Shown here: in pieces, positions 53,417-60,696 of the stretch
Position numbering within the stretch: the stretch's first letter is position 1
Layout of the letters: every line of letters begins with the position of its first letter
Source of the DNA: Geoanaerobacter pelophilus
GTDB taxonomy: Bacteria; Desulfobacterota; Desulfuromonadia; Geobacterales; DSM-12255
Direction of reading: 5' to 3'
NCBI RefSeq assembly: GCF_018476885.1
Contig: NZ_JAHCVJ010000006.1
Location: 299,773-363,772, forward strand
Length of the DNA: 64,000 nucleotides
Translations under genes and position numbers: made by a program
Notes under the pieces: model-generated
Told to the model about the DNA's origin: nothing
Database searches by the model: none
What the model saw: the letters and a program-made list of their open reading frames with translations, nothing else

Positions 53417-53979
53417 GCAAGGTCGAACTCCAGGGCACTGCTGCCCTGCGGCAACGGCTGCACACTATGATTACCCGCGGCGCTGATCCGCAGCCGTTAC
53501 TGCGGCAGATCGCCGGGATCATGGACGATGAGGTCCAGCAGAATTTTGAGGCCGGCGGCCGGGATCCCAAGTGGCCGGAATCGAAACGTGTCAAGAAGAG
53601 CGGCGGCCAGACCCTGATCAAGTCGGCGCAGCTGGTCAACTCCATCCAGCAGTTTGTCACGGCCAATGCTGCCGGGCTCTCCACCAACAAGGAATACGCC
53701 GCCATTCACAATTTCGGTGGCGAGATCAAGCGCGGACCGCATTACTCTACCGTCCGGCTGCGGACCGATGCCAGAGGCAATCTGCTGCGCCAGAGCACGG
53801 AAGGGTTGAAGGCCAACCTGGCAGTGTTTGCCAAGGCCAGCCACAAACGAACCGTCACCCGGTTCCGCTTCAATAACGGCTATACGATCAATATGCCCCA
53901 GCGCGAATACTTTAAAATCAGCCCCACCGGCCTGGAAAACATCAAATGGGCTGCAGTGCAGTTTGTCTTCGGACCATGA
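53404..53979 (+). CDS. Virion morphogenesis protein (Mu gpG/gp31-like)
   Basis: A 191-residue protein overlapping the MuF gene by 13 nt. The motifs GIMDDEVQQNFEAGGRDPKW, KSAQLVNSIQQFV and YAAIHNFGGEI match the phage virion morphogenesis (gpG) family, which in related phages helps in tail completion or head-tail joining. The C-terminus includes NMPQREYFKI, also conserved. Confidence 0.88.
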   Translation: MAAISKVELQGTAALRQRLHTMITRGADPQPLLRQIAGIMDDEVQQNFEAGGRDPKWPESKRVKKSGGQTLIKSAQLVNSIQQFVTANAAGLSTNKEYAAIHNFGGEIKRGPHYSTVRLRTDARGNLLRQSTEGLKANLAVFAKASHKRTVTRFRFNNGYTINMPQREYFKISPTGLENIKWAAVQFVFGP

Positions 53980-54142
53980 AAACTCCAAATTTCGATTTTA
54001 AGCGCCGATCTCACTCCGCCCCCTGACTACCCCCTGTAAAAATCTTTTTAAGCCAGCTCAACAAAATTTAAAGAATGTTTTAACGCGGTTCCACTCTTAG
54101 TCCGCCCTCCCCTTTTTATTCCATCTAAAAGATTTCCCCGTC

Positions 54143-54180
54143 CCCCTGTTGTACGGTGCAGTTGCACCGGACAACAGGGG
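54143..54180 (+). promoter_or_regulatory. Strong hairpin directly before the head protease ribosome site
   Basis: CCCCTGTTGT (54143-54152) pairs exactly with ACAACAGGGG (54171-54180), with GGTGCA and TGCACC pairing inside. The AGGAG site follows at once. The 200-bp region before it has no gene. It may protect or time the late head message. Confidence 0.6.
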
Positions 54181-54191
54181 AGGAGAATGCA

Positions 54192-55394
54192 ATGGGATCG
54201 TGGATTGAAGGTTTTAAACCGGGGAAGCATATCGACACCGCCGGCATTGCTCACACATTTACCGAGACGGATTGTCGGGAGTTGGCGGAGGGGTATAGCC
54301 CAGATCTGCATGAGGCACCAATTGTTGCCGGTCATCCTAAGCATGATGATCCGGCAATGGGATGGGTCGGCGCGGTGCGGTTCAATGAGCAGACAAAACG
54401 GGTTGAATACACAGAGGACGATGTTGCGCCGGAGTTTGCTGAAATGCTGTCTCGCAAGCTTTTTAAAAAACGCTCTCTGGCACTTTACAGTCGCGATGAC
54501 CCGAGAAATCCAACGCCAGGGAAACTGTATCTGCGGCATGTCGGTTATTTAGGTGCTATGCCGCCAGCAATTAAAGGGTTGAAGGATCGCCCAGCCTTTA
54601 AAGAGGCTGAAGGTGCTGGCTGTATCACATTTGAGTTTGGAGATTGGAATGACCGGCTAATTGCCCGCCTGTTTCGTAGCCTTAAAAACTTTCTTACTGG
54701 GGAGTTCGGCCAGGAGAAGGCGGATAAAGTTCTTGACGAGTGGGATCTGCAATCGCTTACCGAAGAGGCAGTCAGGCCAGAAACCGATGAATCATTACTT
54801 CAAAGCAGTTATCACGAACAAAAGGAGTCAGACATGACAAAGGAAGAAGTCCAGGCCGTGGTTAAGGAAAGCTTGGCAGGCGTAACCCAGCAGTTACAGC
54901 AGTTCGCTGAGACGCTGAAACCGATCGGCGAGCAAATTAAGACGCTCAGTGAGCAGAATACCGCCCTGGCCCGCCAGTTTGCCGAAGGTGAGGATGCTCA
55001 GACCCGCCGCGAGTTCACCGCGTTTTGTGAGTCGCTCCCGACTCGCATTATCCCCGGTGAGATCCCTACTCTGGTCGACCAGATGATGAACCTCCGCAAG
55101 GCGCCGGCTGTTCAATTTGGGGAGGGAGAACAGAAAAAAGATATAAGCGCGGTTGAAGATTTTCAGCTGAAACTGAAAAGTCGTGCAGAGACTATTCAGT
55201 TTGGTGAGTTTGCTGGCAAGGGCCGCGCAGGCGGTGGGAATTTTAATGCAGGATCCGGAGAGTTTTCTGATGTAGCTGTCGATGAAGATCGTCTGGCACT
55301 CCATAATGAAGTATTGGCGTATCAGGAAGCCCACTCTGGAACTTCCTATGAAACGGCGCTAACTGCCGTAATGAACAAGAAAGGGGGAAACTGA
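54192..55394 (+). CDS. Mu gpI-like head maturation protease with scaffold region
   Basis: A 400-residue protein from ATG 54192 (AGGAG nearby). The N-terminal part (EGFKPGKHIDTAGIAHTFTE, APIVAGHPKHDDPAMGWVG) matches the Mu I-type protease, and the remainder is a helical scaffold (VQAVVKESLAGVTQQLQQFA). In Mu the protease and the scaffold share a C-terminus, and the same arrangement is visible here from an internal start at 54834. Conserved LYLRHVGYLGAMPPAIKGL is also present. Confidence 0.88.
   Translation: MGSWIEGFKPGKHIDTAGIAHTFTETDCRELAEGYSPDLHEAPIVAGHPKHDDPAMGWVGAVRFNEQTKRVEYTEDDVAPEFAEMLSRKLFKKRSLALYSRDDPRNPTPGKLYLRHVGYLGAMPPAIKGLKDRPAFKEAEGAGCITFEFGDWNDRLIARLFRSLKNFLTGEFGQEKADKVLDEWDLQSLTEEAVRPETDESLLQSSYHEQKESDMTKEEVQAVVKESLAGVTQQLQQFAETLKPIGEQIKTLSEQNTALARQFAEGEDAQTRREFTAFCESLPTRIIPGEIPTLVDQMMNLRKAPAVQFGEGEQKKDISAVEDFQLKLKSRAETIQFGEFAGKGRAGGGNFNAGSGEFSDVAVDEDRLALHNEVLAYQEAHSGTSYETALTAVMNKKGGN
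54834..55394 (+). CDS. Scaffold protein from an internal start (Mu gpZ-like)
   Basis: In-frame ATG at 54834 inside the protease gene is preceded by AAAAGGAGTC at good spacing and starts exactly at the helical scaffold part (MTKEEVQAVVKESLAG), giving 186 residues. It parallels the nested I/Z genes of Mu. The call rests on the ribosome site and domain edge. Confidence 0.7.
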   Translation: MTKEEVQAVVKESLAGVTQQLQQFAETLKPIGEQIKTLSEQNTALARQFAEGEDAQTRREFTAFCESLPTRIIPGEIPTLVDQMMNLRKAPAVQFGEGEQKKDISAVEDFQLKLKSRAETIQFGEFAGKGRAGGGNFNAGSGEFSDVAVDEDRLALHNEVLAYQEAHSGTSYETALTAVMNKKGGN

Positions 55395-55397
55395 CCC

Positions 55398-56342
55398 ATG
55401 GGAAGAAATGAATTTGCTGATCAGCTCTCCGCGCTCCGTGTTGTTGACCCGGTATTAACCAACCTTGCGCGGGGTTACAGTAACGCCGAAGCTGTTGCCG
55501 AACTCCTTTTCCCAGTCGTAGGCAATCTGACTAAGGAAAGTGGCAAGTACATGACCTTTGGTAAAGAGGCATTTCGGCTTTACAGCACTGAGAGGGCACT
55601 CCGCGCCAACTCCAACCGAATTGCTCCGGGTAAACCGTCCAGTGATGATTTCAGCATGACTGAGCATGATCTGGAATACCCGATTGACTACCGCGAGGAT
55701 GAAGAGGCCAATTTCCCGCTGCAGCAGTATGCCACCAATCTGACCACTGCCGGCATTCAGGTCCGCCGCGAAAAACTTGCGGCTGATTTGGCTTGTAACC
55801 CCGCTAATTATGGGAATAGCAATAAATTGGCCCTGGCAGGTGACGACTGTTTTTCTGAGCCCGGCTCTGACCCGGTCGGCGTTGTCCAGGATGGCGACGA
55901 AGCGCTCCGGTCACAGATAGCCAAGCGTGGCAATGGATTGGTTATTGGTGCATCCACTTTCGCTCTCTGGAAGAAACATCCCCAGTTCATGGAGAGAATC
56001 AAAGCCACTGAGAATAAGGTTGTCACTAAGCAGATCATGGAAGAAGTCCTGGAGAAACCGATCATTGTCGGCGAGATGATTTATGTAGACGATGCTGGCA
56101 TTTCTTACGACATCTGGCCCGACATGATGCTTCTCTTTTACCAGCCACCGGCAATCAAAGGTCAGGAACGGACCATGTATGAGCCCTCCTTCGGCTACAC
56201 CTTCCGTAAAAAAAATAAGCCGGTGGTCGATACTTACGTTACCAATGGCGGCAAAATCCAGCTTGTCCGTACAACCGACATGTTTGACGTGAAGATCGTC
56301 GGTGCCGATGCCGGGTACCTGGTTACCAATACCAAGAAGTAA
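55398..56342 (+). CDS. Major capsid protein
   Basis: A 314-residue protein following the scaffold gene by 3 nt. It is of HK97-like design: an N-terminal helix (QLSALRVVDPVLTNLARGYS), a spine region (REDEEANFPLQQYATNLTT) and a C-terminal P-domain (GEMIYVDDAGISYDIWPD, SFGYTFRKKNKPVVDTYV). It resembles capsid proteins of D3112-like and other transposable phages rather than Mu gpT. There is no visible cleaved N-terminal arm, as expected with a separate scaffold. Confidence 0.82.
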   Translation: MGRNEFADQLSALRVVDPVLTNLARGYSNAEAVAELLFPVVGNLTKESGKYMTFGKEAFRLYSTERALRANSNRIAPGKPSSDDFSMTEHDLEYPIDYREDEEANFPLQQYATNLTTAGIQVRREKLAADLACNPANYGNSNKLALAGDDCFSEPGSDPVGVVQDGDEALRSQIAKRGNGLVIGASTFALWKKHPQFMERIKATENKVVTKQIMEEVLEKPIIVGEMIYVDDAGISYDIWPDMMLLFYQPPAIKGQERTMYEPSFGYTFRKKNKPVVDTYVTNGGKIQLVRTTDMFDVKIVGADAGYLVTNTKK

Positions 56343-56356
56343 AGGGGGGATGAAAC

Positions 56357-56845
56357 GTGAGCAATGAAGAAAAAACAGCATACCTGGTCAAAGGGACTAG
56401 CATCCGCCTGAACCGTAAAACCTACGGCATCGGTAGGCGCATCAGTCTAACCGATGAAGATGCGATTAGGTTGAAAGCCTTTATTGAGCCGCTCCAGGAC
56501 GATGCTACTGCCAGGGATGGTGATGAAGATGTCTTGGCGCAGCAGCGGCAGCTCGACGACCTCATTCTCCAACGCAATGACCTGGCAGGAGAACTGAGGA
56601 AGCATCAGGAAGCCATGGCAACCCTGCTCGATGAACATAAAGCAGATCTCCAGGACCGGGATAAGACGATCGCGGACCTGCAGACGGAGCTCGATGCAAG
56701 CGACGAAGCCAATAGAATCCTTACTGAGTCACTCGCTGATCGTGACAATACCATTACCCTCCGGAGCGAGACCATCTCCGATCTCAATAAACAGCTCATC
56801 AAGCTCAACGAAGCTCTGGCTAAGAAAGAAGGAGGTAAGAAGTGA
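56357..56845 (+). CDS. Coiled-coil protein between capsid and decoration genes
   Basis: A 162-residue acidic protein. The first 55 residues (AYLVKGTSIRLNRKTYGIGR) form a small beta domain, and the rest is an extended coiled coil with a heptad pattern (LDDLILQRNDLAGELRKHQE onwards). Position suggests a head or connector accessory. Its start has GGGGGG-rich spacing; its stop overlaps the next ATG. Confidence 0.6.
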   Translation: MSNEEKTAYLVKGTSIRLNRKTYGIGRRISLTDEDAIRLKAFIEPLQDDATARDGDEDVLAQQRQLDDLILQRNDLAGELRKHQEAMATLLDEHKADLQDRDKTIADLQTELDASDEANRILTESLADRDNTITLRSETISDLNKQLIKLNEALAKKEGGKK

Positions 56846-57171
56846 AAACCCAGATCATTACCGGAACATGTTCTATTACAGCCAAAACCGCTGACCTGGT
56901 TCAGCAAAGGTTCGTCGGTTACGACGGCGCCAAGTGCGCTGCTGGTGCCGCGGCCCTTGGAATCTGCGATGCCGATACTGCAGTTGGAGCTCAGGCACCG
57001 CTCAATTTCTCAGGCATCTTATTGGTCGAAGCCGGTGGCGTTATTGCTGCCGACGTTGATGTTGATTCTGACGCTGATGGTAGGGCAGTTACCCATGCCG
57101 CCGGTGTAGTCAACGGCCACACTCTCGATGCCGCTACAGCAGCCGGCGAAATCATCCGCGTTAGGCGATAG
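56842..57171 (+). CDS. DUF2190 head decoration-like protein
   Basis: A 109-residue protein of the DUF2190 type (capsid cement or decoration proteins): TKTADLV-like N-terminus, FVGYDGAKCAAGAAALGICD, then TLDAATAAGEIIRVRR at the end. It binds and stabilises the capsid in phages where tested. Confidence 0.8.
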   Translation: MKTQIITGTCSITAKTADLVQQRFVGYDGAKCAAGAAALGICDADTAVGAQAPLNFSGILLVEAGGVIAADVDVDSDADGRAVTHAAGVVNGHTLDAATAAGEIIRVRR

Positions 57172-57186
57172 GAGGGAGGATCTTTT

Positions 57187-57603
57187 ATGTTACCAACAAA
57201 AACGTCAATTATCGCTGTGACATTTCTGCTGATTGGTATAGCAACCAGCGCTATGGCCGCCGGCAAACTCCAGTATGACAAGTCAGGCTCTAAAACTCCA
57301 ATCCAGAACCTGCAAGGAATTTCTCCAGACCCAACTAAATCACGATGTGACCGTGTCGCAGCCAAAACAAAAGGGGTGCTTAAATCATACTCTTCCGCCG
57401 GTTATCGCGGCTTTGCCTACTCAGTTACCGACGACGCTGGAGCGGCCCTTCCGGTTAAGCGCCGCCCTGGTAATAAGGCTGCCGGATTAATCAAGAGCGC
57501 TGACACCATTACTGTCAACGACGATAACAACCCGGTTGTGTTTGATGCCATAAGTTCAAACACTCCTGGAAAAAATTACAACATTTGTATTGAACGGCAA
57601 TAA
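57187..57603 (+). CDS. Exported protein of unknown function within the head operon
   Basis: A 138-residue protein with a clear signal peptide (TSIIAVTFLLIGIATSAMAA). The mature part is basic and poor in motifs (KLQYDKSGSKTPIQNLQG, GYRGFAYSVTDDAGAALPVK). It lies between capsid decoration and gp36-like genes, where no exported protein is expected. Function unknown. Confidence 0.6.
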   Translation: MLPTKTSIIAVTFLLIGIATSAMAAGKLQYDKSGSKTPIQNLQGISPDPTKSRCDRVAAKTKGVLKSYSSAGYRGFAYSVTDDAGAALPVKRRPGNKAAGLIKSADTITVNDDNNPVVFDAISSNTPGKNYNICIERQ

Positions 57604-57662
57604 ACCCTTACTAAAGCGATATTGAAGGGGCGGTTAACCCGCCCTTTTATTGAAGGTGAATT

Positions 57663-58103
57663 ATGCCTTACTGCACTATTGACGACATCAAGAGCAAGCG
57701 GATCCCCGAACAGACCCTGATCCAGTTGACCGACGATCAGGGTCTGGGACAGATCGATACGGCTGTGGTCGACGGGATTATCTCCGATGCCGACGAACTG
57801 ATCGACGGCTATATCAGGGAGAGGTATGAACTTCCTCTGGCGAATGTACCTGGCATGCTTAAAACCTTGTCGGTCGATATCTCGGTGTACAACCTCTATG
57901 GCCGCCGTCCAGAGTTTGAGACACCGAAGGCAGTTAATGACAAGCATGGTGTTGCCTTGAAGATTCTCATGTCCATCCAGAAGGGCGAAATCAAGCTAGG
58001 TATTGCCGGAGCGGTGTCCCCGGCTTCGACATCCTCACCCGCCAGAGCTAAAGCCTCTACCCCGACTAGGATATTCACGGACGATAATTTAAATCGGTAT
58101 TAA
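57663..58103 (+). CDS. Mu gp36-like head-tail connector protein (DUF1320)
   Basis: A 146-residue protein with the DUF1320 pattern: YCTIDDIKSKRIPEQTLIQL, DGIISDADELIDGYIRERYE and SVYNLYGRRPEF. These proteins form the head-completion or connector ring in Mu-like phages. It has a GAAGGTGAATT start context. Confidence 0.88.
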   Translation: MPYCTIDDIKSKRIPEQTLIQLTDDQGLGQIDTAVVDGIISDADELIDGYIRERYELPLANVPGMLKTLSVDISVYNLYGRRPEFETPKAVNDKHGVALKILMSIQKGEIKLGIAGAVSPASTSSPARAKASTPTRIFTDDNLNRY

Positions 58104-58114
58104 AGGGACGTTAA

Positions 58115-58522
58115 ATGCTCTCCGAAAGCCTGACAACCTTAATCACTGCCCTTAAAGAAATGCCGGAGTATAAGACTGTCGACATTTGGGAAGGCGATGT
58201 TGAGTCGTTGATCAATAAACCGCAGACGTTGCCTTCGGCGCACCTGATCCTGAGTAAATGCGGTTTTAGTGAGCCGAATGTAATCGGCGGCACTACCGCT
58301 CCGGCCGGAATTATCTGGTCACTGATCATCATGAGTAAAAACCTGCGGTCGAAATCAGACGGGGCAGTCGAAAGCCTGGCATTGATCGAGGCCACTGCTG
58401 CCAAGCTGTTTCGGCTCAATACCGGCTTTGGCTTTATACAGCCAGATGAAGCCCAATTGGTTGGCGTCCAGAATGGCGTCGCCAGCTACGGTATGTATCT
58501 CACCCAGGAATATAACCCTTAA
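58115..58522 (+). CDS. Mu gp37-like protein (tail completion)
   Basis: A 135-residue protein in the usual place after the DUF1320 gene. The pattern LTTLITALKEMPEYKTVDIW, then PAGIIWSLIIMSKNLRSK and GMYLTQEYN, fits gp37/DUF1834 type proteins, probably at the head-tail joint. Assignment from order and overall pattern. Confidence 0.72.
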   Translation: MLSESLTTLITALKEMPEYKTVDIWEGDVESLINKPQTLPSAHLILSKCGFSEPNVIGGTTAPAGIIWSLIIMSKNLRSKSDGAVESLALIEATAAKLFRLNTGFGFIQPDEAQLVGVQNGVASYGMYLTQEYNP

Positions 58523-58537
58523 TAGAGGAGAATCACG

Positions 58538-59788
58538 ATGCCACAAGCAAAAGGATCATTAGCCCAGCTGTTGATGCTGATGGAGCCGACTTTTAATACG
58601 GCACCAACAGGCGCAATCGTGGGTAAATCAAAGAAAGTATATATAAGTTCAACTTCCCTTGCCTACAGCCGGGGGAATGAGCAGTCTAAAATACTGCGCG
58701 GTGGATCACGCCACCCGACTCGTGGTTTGGCCGGCTCAGCAGATGTTGGTGGTAGCATACCCACCGAGCTGCAGGCCACTATGGCATTACTGTACGCAGC
58801 CATGGGGAGTGTCAGTATTACTGCCACTGGCGTTACCCTTGGCGCTGCTCTAACCACGCCTACTTTTGCTTATGACTGGGTCAACCAGGTTGTCACAGTT
58901 ACTTGTGGAGCTACTCATAGTCTGGCAATCGGCGATACGGTGGAAATTGTTGCTACCGCCCCAACAATCATGAACGGAACATTCTATTACCCGGTTATTG
59001 ATGTCACTTCGACCACCGCATTTAAAATCAGAGTACCGATGGGCGGCACCGGCACTATCACTATGACCAGCGTTAAGAAGTGCACAGCCGGCACCTTTAC
59101 TTATGTATATAAAGCAGGCGGAGCACTCCCTTCATATATAGCCGAAGTGGGCTATCCGGACATCGGCAAATATTTCAAATACACCGGTGTAACTAACTCT
59201 AAATTTGGCATGACTATTAATCCAACAGGGGTTGTTGATGTATCAAGCGACTGGATGGGCGCATCTGAGACAACTGCATCCAACAGCTTTGAGACCGGTA
59301 CTCCAATCGATAATACAAAAATCACTTTTGACAGTTCCATGCTTGCAGCTGCCGACATGAAAGAAGGCGGTGCCGCCACGGCGCTGATAAAGAGCGTGTC
59401 ATTCAACCTGGATAACATTCTGGATGGTGACACTTTCGTTGTCGGCGGTGGTGGAGTTCGCGGCGGGATCAATCCTGGTGTTTACCAGATTACCGGCAAC
59501 ATCACGACTATTTTCACTGATCTTGCGCTGTATGACAAAGCGAAAGGCTCTACTGAATCATCTCTGGATGCAACGTTTAAAAAAGGATCCGGAGATGGGA
59601 CATCCGGGAACGAATCAATCCAGATCGTTACTCCAGAACTTGTTTTTACGCCAAAAGCACCTGGCGTTCCCGGTTCTGGCGGTGTTACCGCAACTTATGA
59701 TTTTACTGGCGACTACACTGACAACGCCGACGCCACCGCCTTTAAAATCATTGTTAAATGCACCCAGCTACCCGGCAACGTAATCTGA
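58538..59788 (+). CDS. Phage tail tube protein
   Basis: A 416-residue tail tube protein. It starts MPQAKGSLAQLLMLMEPTFN and has RGGSRHPTRGLAGSADVGGS and GMTINPTGVVDVSSDWMGA, as in siphovirus-like tube subunits with the SLTP pattern (tube domain interrupted by an Ig-like or beta insertion, about residues 90-185). A tube without a sheath gene points to a long flexible tail rather than the contractile Mu tail. Confidence 0.8.
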   Translation: MPQAKGSLAQLLMLMEPTFNTAPTGAIVGKSKKVYISSTSLAYSRGNEQSKILRGGSRHPTRGLAGSADVGGSIPTELQATMALLYAAMGSVSITATGVTLGAALTTPTFAYDWVNQVVTVTCGATHSLAIGDTVEIVATAPTIMNGTFYYPVIDVTSTTAFKIRVPMGGTGTITMTSVKKCTAGTFTYVYKAGGALPSYIAEVGYPDIGKYFKYTGVTNSKFGMTINPTGVVDVSSDWMGASETTASNSFETGTPIDNTKITFDSSMLAAADMKEGGAATALIKSVSFNLDNILDGDTFVVGGGGVRGGINPGVYQITGNITTIFTDLALYDKAKGSTESSLDATFKKGSGDGTSGNESIQIVTPELVFTPKAPGVPGSGGVTATYDFTGDYTDNADATAFKIIVKCTQLPGNVI

Positions 59789-59800
59789 TTTGCATGGCGG

Positions 59801-59847
59801 GGCCTCCGGTTCGCTCCTGTTGGAGGCCGGGGGCCTGGCCAGCCCCC
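59801..59847 (+). promoter_or_regulatory. Two hairpins between tube and chaperone genes
   Basis: GGCCTCC (59801-59807) pairs with GGAGGCC (59822-59828), and GGGGGC (59829-59834) pairs with GCCCCC (59842-59847). No T run follows. They may attenuate or process the message, lowering downstream expression compared with the abundant tube protein. Confidence 0.5.
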
Positions 59848-59893
59848 TTGCCGCCGATTTTATCGGCTAAAACACACTTTAAGGAGTCTTGAA

Positions 59894-60397
59894 ATGAACT
59901 TGAAAAACTTGTGCACCGAAGAAGTAGCAGACCGCGGCATCGACATCGAACTGTTTCACCCTGGCACCGGCATGTCCCTGGGGATCGTGATTACCATGCT
60001 TGGTTCCGATTCCCTCGCGTACATCGAAGCCGATCGCAAGATCCGCGGCCGCCAGCTGGAGCAGTCGAAACGCAAGCGGGACTTTACCGTCGGCATGGAG
60101 CCGGAGCAGATCGAGGCAGGCCTGGTCGAGCGCATGACCGCCTGTTTTGTCAGTTGGAAACAGCGCCAGGATGACGGCAGATTCAAAGATACCCTTTCTT
60201 TTGATGAAGGGGTTGAACTGGCGTCAACCAAGGAAGAGTTCAAGAAGATCATCTCCCGGCGTGGCTTTTTCTGGTTACGGCAGCAGGTGCAGGACGGCAT
60301 GGACAAGGTGAGCAATTTTTTGCCCAGCTCGGCGACGCCCTCCGCGCCGCAGCCGGGTACAAGTTCCGCTACTGCACCCCAGGCAAAAACGGAGTAA
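59894..60397 (+). CDS. Tail assembly chaperone, short form (gpG-like)
   Basis: A 167-residue protein, ATG 59894 after AAGGAGTC. It is helical and charged (MNLKNLCTEEVADRGIDIEL, ADRKIRGRQLEQSKRKRDFT), followed by an Ala/Pro/Ser tail. It lies just before the tape measure gene, as tail chaperones do. A slippery T TTT TTG in its last third allows the longer form. Confidence 0.8.
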   Translation: MNLKNLCTEEVADRGIDIELFHPGTGMSLGIVITMLGSDSLAYIEADRKIRGRQLEQSKRKRDFTVGMEPEQIEAGLVERMTACFVSWKQRQDDGRFKDTLSFDEGVELASTKEEFKKIISRRGFFWLRQQVQDGMDKVSNFLPSSATPSAPQPGTSSATAPQAKTE

Positions 60398-60696
60398 CCG
60401 AGGGTGAAGAGCTGGAGGCACTGGAGAAACGCAGCAACGGTAAAAAGCTGCTGCCTGACGAGCCTCCCATGCCGGCGGAAGTTGAGCACATCTGGACATG
60501 GTTCCAGGAGCTGAGTGCAACCAGGGGCGGCGGCTTCGGCCCCGCCCCGATCACATACCAGGAAATAGAGGCATGGTCCCGCCTCACCGGCAACCGGCCG
60601 ACTCCCTGGGAAGTAACCCAAATCAAGATGCTCGATGCAGAGTATTTTGCCTGGCAGGACGAGAAGGCCGAGAAGGAAACCTCAAGTGGGCAATGA
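59894..60696 (+). CDS. Tail assembly chaperone, frameshifted long form (gpGT-like)
   Basis: A canonical -1 slippery heptamer T TTT TTG sits at 60316-60322 in the zero frame. Slippage gives NFFAQLGDALRAAAGYKF and continues (KSNGK-like region, then MPAEVEHIWTWFQELSATRG) to a stop at 60696. This reading frame is open on both sides of the site and its product is the expected T-domain. Frameshifting at this place is conserved in long-tailed phages. Confidence 0.8.

Noticed and set aside
58538..59788. Contractile tail sheath as the identity of the 416-residue tail protein
   Set aside because: The sequence fits a tube subunit with an inserted domain, and a lambda-type frameshifted chaperone and tape measure follow directly, with no separate sheath gene between.
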